A stretch of DNA of 53,511 bases, from NCBI GenBank assembly GCA_028282195.1, contig JANQII010000218.1, positions 1 through 53,511 of the forward strand. The letters are read 5' to 3'. Every line of letters begins with the position of its first letter. Position 1 is the first letter of the stretch. This stretch comes from Prolixibacteraceae bacterium. GTDB taxonomy: Bacteria > Bacteroidota > Bacteroidia > Bacteroidales > Prolixibacteraceae. A program made the position numbers and the translations under genes. Positions 50,221-53,511 of this stretch are shown one piece after another. The notes below the pieces were generated by a model. It searched no databases. It saw only the letters and a program-made list of their open reading frames with translations, and was not told the origin of the DNA.

Positions 50221-52488
50221 ATGATTAGAATATATAAAATTCTACAACGAATATTTGTAATTGCTTTAATAACATCGTGCTCACCGGAAATAAAGGAGAC
50301 CCCAGATCAGGGAAAGCATGAGTTAGAGAAACGTGTGACAGAACTACTTAATAAAATGTCCTTGGATGAAAAAATCGGGCAGATGTCCCAAATTGATCCG
50401 GGCATGGTTGGTTCAGATGAAGATATAGAGCAAGCAGTTAGGGAAGGTAGATACGGTTCTTTTCTAAATCTTCTGGGTGCAGAACGAGTAAATGAATTAC
50501 AAAAAATTGCGGTTGAAGAAAGTCGTTTAGGTATTCCATTAATCTTTGCAAGGGATGTAATTCACGGATTTAAAACAATATTTCCAATACCATTGGGAAT
50601 GGCTGCCAGCTGGAATCCTGAAATTGTTAAAAAGGCGTTTCGTATTTCTGCAATTGAGGCATCATCTGTCGGAATTAAATGGACTTTTGCGCCAATGATT
50701 GATATAACATGGGATCCTCGCTGGGGAAGGATTGCAGAGAGTTGTGGTGAAGACCCGTATCTGGCTTCAGTTTTGTCTAAAGCAATGGTGGAAGGTATTC
50801 AGGGAGAAGATTTAACTGACCCTACTTCCGTGGCAGCTTGCGCGAAACATTATGTGGGCTATGGTTTTTCTGAAGCAGGGAGAGATTACAATACTACGTA
50901 CATTTCAGAGTCTCTATTGAGAAATGTAGTACTTAAACCTTTTAAAGCGGCTCAGAAAGCTGGAGCATTAACTTTTATGTCAGCCTTTAATGATTTGAAC
51001 GGTGTTCCAACCAGTGGGAATAAGTTTACGCTTAGGCAAATATTGAGGAATGAATGGAACTACGATGGAATGGTGGTAAGCGACTGGGCATCTGTTGAAG
51101 AGATGATCAGCCACGGATTCTGTGCAGATAAAAAAGAGGCAGCATTAAAGGCTATTCAGGCTGGTGTAGACATGGAAATGGCCAGTGATACATACTCCAA
51201 TCATATTGCGGACTTGCTTGCTGAAGGTGAAATTGACATTAAACTAATTGATGAGGCTGTAAAGAACATTCTTCGTGTGAAAATAAAGTTGGGTTTATTT
51301 GAAAACCCTTACATTGAACTGAAAGCCGGGCAAAAGATTTTGAATAAAGAATTTTTGGCCCATGCTCAAACAGTAGCCAGGGAAAGCATTGTTCTTCTTA
51401 AAAATGAAAAAAAGACACTTCCACTTTCTGAAGACATTAAATCAGTTGCTGTGATTGGACCTTTGGCAGATGCTCCGAGAGATCAGTTGGGAACATGGGT
51501 TTTTGACGGGGAAGCAAAACATTCAGTAACCCCAATTACTGCAATTAAGCAATTGCTGGGAGATAAAAAAGTAAACTACGCTCAAACGTTAAAATTTAGC
51601 AGAGATGAGGATAAGTCTCGTTTTGCTAAAGCAAAGCTTGCAGCTAAAAAATCAGATGCGATTGTATTTTTTGCAGGGGAAGAATGGATTCTTTCCGGGG
51701 AGGGTCAATGTCGGGGTGAAATTAATTTGCCAGGGGCTCAAACAGAACTTATTGAAGAACTGAAAAAAACAGGAAAGCCCTTGGTTCTTGTATTTATGGC
51801 TGGCAGGCCGCTTGCCATAGGCAAAGAGCTAACAATGGCCGATGCAGTATTGTACGCATGGCATGGAGGAACGATGGCTGGACCTGCAATTACAGATATC
51901 CTTTTTGGCAAATATGCCCCATCTGGAAAATTGCCTGTTACTTTTGTAAAAGGGGCAGGACAAATCCCATTCTATTATTACAGAAAAAATACCGGAAGGC
52001 CTTCAAGCAATAAACACTGGACACATATTGATGATATATCAGTAGAAAATCCACAAAATTCATTGGGTTATAAATCCCATCATCTGGATTATGGTTTTAC
52101 ACCTCTGCTACCATTTGGCTATGGATTGACTTATACAACTTTTGAATATGCGGATTTGAAGCTTTCAGAAGATGAAATAACTACTGATGGTTCGATTGAA
52201 GTTTCAGCCACGATAACAAATACTGGTCAGCGGGAAGCAACAGAAATTGCCCAACTCTACATTAGAGATCGGGTAGGCAGTATTACTCGTCCAGTCAAAG
52301 AACTAAAATCGTATACCAGGGTAACAATTAAGCCAGGGGAGAAAGCTCAGGTTAAATTCAAGCTAACAAAGGATGATTTGGAATTTTTTAATGGCGAAAA
52401 AATAGTTGTTGAAGCGGGTGAGTTTGATGTATGGGTTGGTACTGATTCTGACTCAGGGCTACATGGAGAGTTTTCAATTATCAACTAA
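50221..52488 (+). CDS. GH3 beta-glucosidase lipoprotein
   Basis: 755-residue family 3 glycoside hydrolase, predicted to release glucose from the non-reducing ends of beta-glucan oligosaccharides. Signal peptide with lipobox ending at Cys20 (ITSC). The (beta/alpha)8 domain has DVIHGFKTIFPIPLG, SCGEDPYLAS, KHYVGYG and the nucleophile in MVVSDWASVEEM (Asp288). The second domain supplies the acid/base residue in SGEGQCR (Glu494). A fibronectin type III-like C-terminal domain completes the usual three-domain layout. It is 120 bp after the PKD gene, with a hairpin between, and 9 bp before the GH16 gene. No acidic tail follows the lipid cysteine, so it may face the periplasm (inference). Confidence 0.95.
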   Translation: MIRIYKILQRIFVIALITSCSPEIKETPDQGKHELEKRVTELLNKMSLDEKIGQMSQIDPGMVGSDEDIEQAVREGRYGSFLNLLGAERVNELQKIAVEESRLGIPLIFARDVIHGFKTIFPIPLGMAASWNPEIVKKAFRISAIEASSVGIKWTFAPMIDITWDPRWGRIAESCGEDPYLASVLSKAMVEGIQGEDLTDPTSVAACAKHYVGYGFSEAGRDYNTTYISESLLRNVVLKPFKAAQKAGALTFMSAFNDLNGVPTSGNKFTLRQILRNEWNYDGMVVSDWASVEEMISHGFCADKKEAALKAIQAGVDMEMASDTYSNHIADLLAEGEIDIKLIDEAVKNILRVKIKLGLFENPYIELKAGQKILNKEFLAHAQTVARESIVLLKNEKKTLPLSEDIKSVAVIGPLADAPRDQLGTWVFDGEAKHSVTPITAIKQLLGDKKVNYAQTLKFSRDEDKSRFAKAKLAAKKSDAIVFFAGEEWILSGEGQCRGEINLPGAQTELIEELKKTGKPLVLVFMAGRPLAIGKELTMADAVLYAWHGGTMAGPAITDILFGKYAPSGKLPVTFVKGAGQIPFYYYRKNTGRPSSNKHWTHIDDISVENPQNSLGYKSHHLDYGFTPLLPFGYGLTYTTFEYADLKLSEDEITTDGSIEVSATITNTGQREATEIAQLYIRDRVGSITRPVKELKSYTRVTIKPGEKAQVKFKLTKDDLEFFNGEKIVVEAGEFDVWVGTDSDSGLHGEFSIIN

Positions 52489-52497
52489 AGAAATCAT

Positions 52498-53316
52498 ATG
52501 TCAAAACTGTTACAAATACAATTAATAATCATCATCGGTTTCATATTATTATCAGCATGTTCCGGAAAAGGGGATTATTCTTCGCTGGGATATGAATTGG
52601 TTTGGCATGATGAGTTCGAAAAAGATGGGTTACCCGATAGTACAAAATGGGATTATGATGTTTCAGGTAATGAATGGGGGTGGGGCAATAATGAATTGCA
52701 GTATTATACGAAAGAGAATTTGAAGAACGCAGAGGTGAAAAACGGGCAATTACATATTCATGCTATTAAGGAACAAGTTGGGAACAAAGAATATACATCT
52801 GCCCGTTTGATATCGAAGAATAAAGGTGATTGGAAGTATGGGATTATAGAAGTTAAAGCAATTATACCTGACGGTAGAGGTTTGTGGTCCGCAATCTGGA
52901 TGATGCCAACAAAATCTTCTTATGGAATTTGGCCGGAAAGTGGGGAAATTGATATTATGGAAAATGTAGGCTTTAACCCCGATACAATTGTTGCGGCAGT
53001 TCATACAAAAGCATATAATCATAACTTAAACACACACAAATACGGTACGATTTTGATACCCGACTGCCATAGCAAATTTCACATTTACAAATTGAAATGG
53101 AATTCTGATAAAATTGAAATCTTTGTTGATGATCAAAAATTCTTTGAATTTGAGAATGAAAATGCAGGATATAAAGAATGGCCTTTCGATGAGGCTTTTT
53201 ATCTTGTACTTAATGTAGCGGTAGGTGGCAACTGGGGAGGAATGCATGGAATTGACAACAGTATTTTCCCAAGGACAATGGTGCTTGATTATGTGAGGGT
53301 ATATCAAAAGAAATAA
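52498..53316 (+). CDS. GH16 endo-beta-1,3-glucanase (laminarinase-like) lipoprotein
   Basis: 272-residue family 16 glycoside hydrolase. The catalytic signature EIDIME (Glu150, Asp152, Glu155) sits in GIWPESGEIDIMENVG, typical of laminarinases and lichenases that cleave internal beta-1,3 or mixed beta-1,3-1,4 bonds. The extra Met between Ile and the second Glu marks the beta-bulge type, including beta-1,3-glucanases. Other family traits are LVWHDEFEKDGLPDSTKWDY, GLWSAIWMMP and the C-terminal VGGNWGGMHGIDNSIFPRTM. Signal peptide with lipobox ending at Cys21 (LSAC). It starts 9 bp after the GH3 stop, so the two are co-transcribed. Length is that of a bare catalytic domain without binding modules. 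Confidence 0.94.
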   Translation: MSKLLQIQLIIIIGFILLSACSGKGDYSSLGYELVWHDEFEKDGLPDSTKWDYDVSGNEWGWGNNELQYYTKENLKNAEVKNGQLHIHAIKEQVGNKEYTSARLISKNKGDWKYGIIEVKAIIPDGRGLWSAIWMMPTKSSYGIWPESGEIDIMENVGFNPDTIVAAVHTKAYNHNLNTHKYGTILIPDCHSKFHIYKLKWNSDKIEIFVDDQKFFEFENENAGYKEWPFDEAFYLVLNVAVGGNWGGMHGIDNSIFPRTMVLDYVRVYQKK

Positions 53317-53452
53317 ATAAGAAAGATGAAACGAGCATGGTAATAAATTATCACACAGGAGCATGATTATATTCCATGCGAGTTACATGAGTTACCGCTA
53401 AAATTAAAAATAATGAGTATCCGTTTTTTTACCCAAACAGTTTTTTCAATCG

Positions 53453-53511
53453 TCATTCTTTGTCATTTAGTGGTCATTATATCGTTTTCTTTAACAAAGA
53501 ATGACCACTAT
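53453..53511. repeat. Nested inverted repeats at the window end
   Basis: TCATTCTTTGT (53453-53463) pairs with ACAAAGAATGA (53494-53504), and TAGTGGTCATT (53468-53478) pairs with AATGACCACTA (53500-53510). The pairs overlap and cannot form together. The structure runs to the end of the window and may be cut off. No gene is seen after 53316. Confidence 0.4.

Overview
The window looks like a chromosomal segment from a Bacteroidota bacterium, most likely a Bacteroidales or Marinilabiliales-type polysaccharide degrader. The evidence is SprA and a PorE-like protein of the type IX secretion system (T9SS), a protein with a T9SS sorting domain, a SusC/SusD polysaccharide-utilization locus (PUL), glutamine synthetases of the GSII and GSIII classes, AT-rich DNA, and several promoters fitting the Bacteroidota pattern TTTG-N19-22-TAnnTTTG. 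No rRNA, tRNA, CRISPR array or intact insertion sequence was recognised.

Region 1 (1-4.3 kb, minus strand): a small FKBP-type prolyl isomerase whose 5' end runs into a ~180-bp MITE-like element, then the TldE/PmbA and TldD pair. TldD carries a twin-arginine lipoprotein signal and TldE carries none. Region 2 (4.3-11.3 kb): a nitrogen island with three glutamine-synthetase-fold genes (GSII, a GSI-like ligase, GSIII). The GSI-like ligase heads a minus-strand cluster with an APH-like kinase and a HAD-IIA protein, which may be an uncharacterised small-molecule pathway. Region 3 (11.3-13.9 kb): five REP-like palindromes around a truncated RAYT transposase and a PorE-like OmpA lipoprotein. Region 4 (13.9-28.7 kb): comF, a hairpin-rich intergenic region, the pdxA-ruvA-sprA operon, a U32 peptidase-family protein and a DUF3352-like membrane-anchored protein with a propeller-like C-terminus.

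Region 5 (28.7-34.7 kb): an ORF6N protein beside a decayed partial copy of itself, a palindrome-rich intergenic region, and a 1531-residue secreted protein with three cysteine-rich ~105-residue repeats and a T9SS C-terminal domain. Region 6 (34.7-40.4 kb): housekeeping genes recX, dnaE, trxA and mtnN. Region 7 (40.4 kb to the end): a PUL comprising a membrane-spanning regulator (periplasmic propeller, Y_Y_Y domain, transmembrane helix, LuxR-type HTH), SusC, SusD, a PKD-domain lipoprotein, a GH3 beta-glucosidase and a GH16 endoglucanase. GH16 plus GH3 points to a beta-1,3-glucan such as laminarin: GH16 would cut the chain, SusC/D and the PKD protein would bind and import oligosaccharides, and GH3 would release glucose.

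Four observations deserve follow-up first: the ligase/kinase/HAD cluster between the two glutamine synthetases; the apparent compartment mismatch between TldD and TldE; the REP/RAYT family; and the cysteine-rich repeat protein. Regulatory dyads near GSII (4213-4260) and upstream of susC (43381-43408) are the clearest candidate operators.
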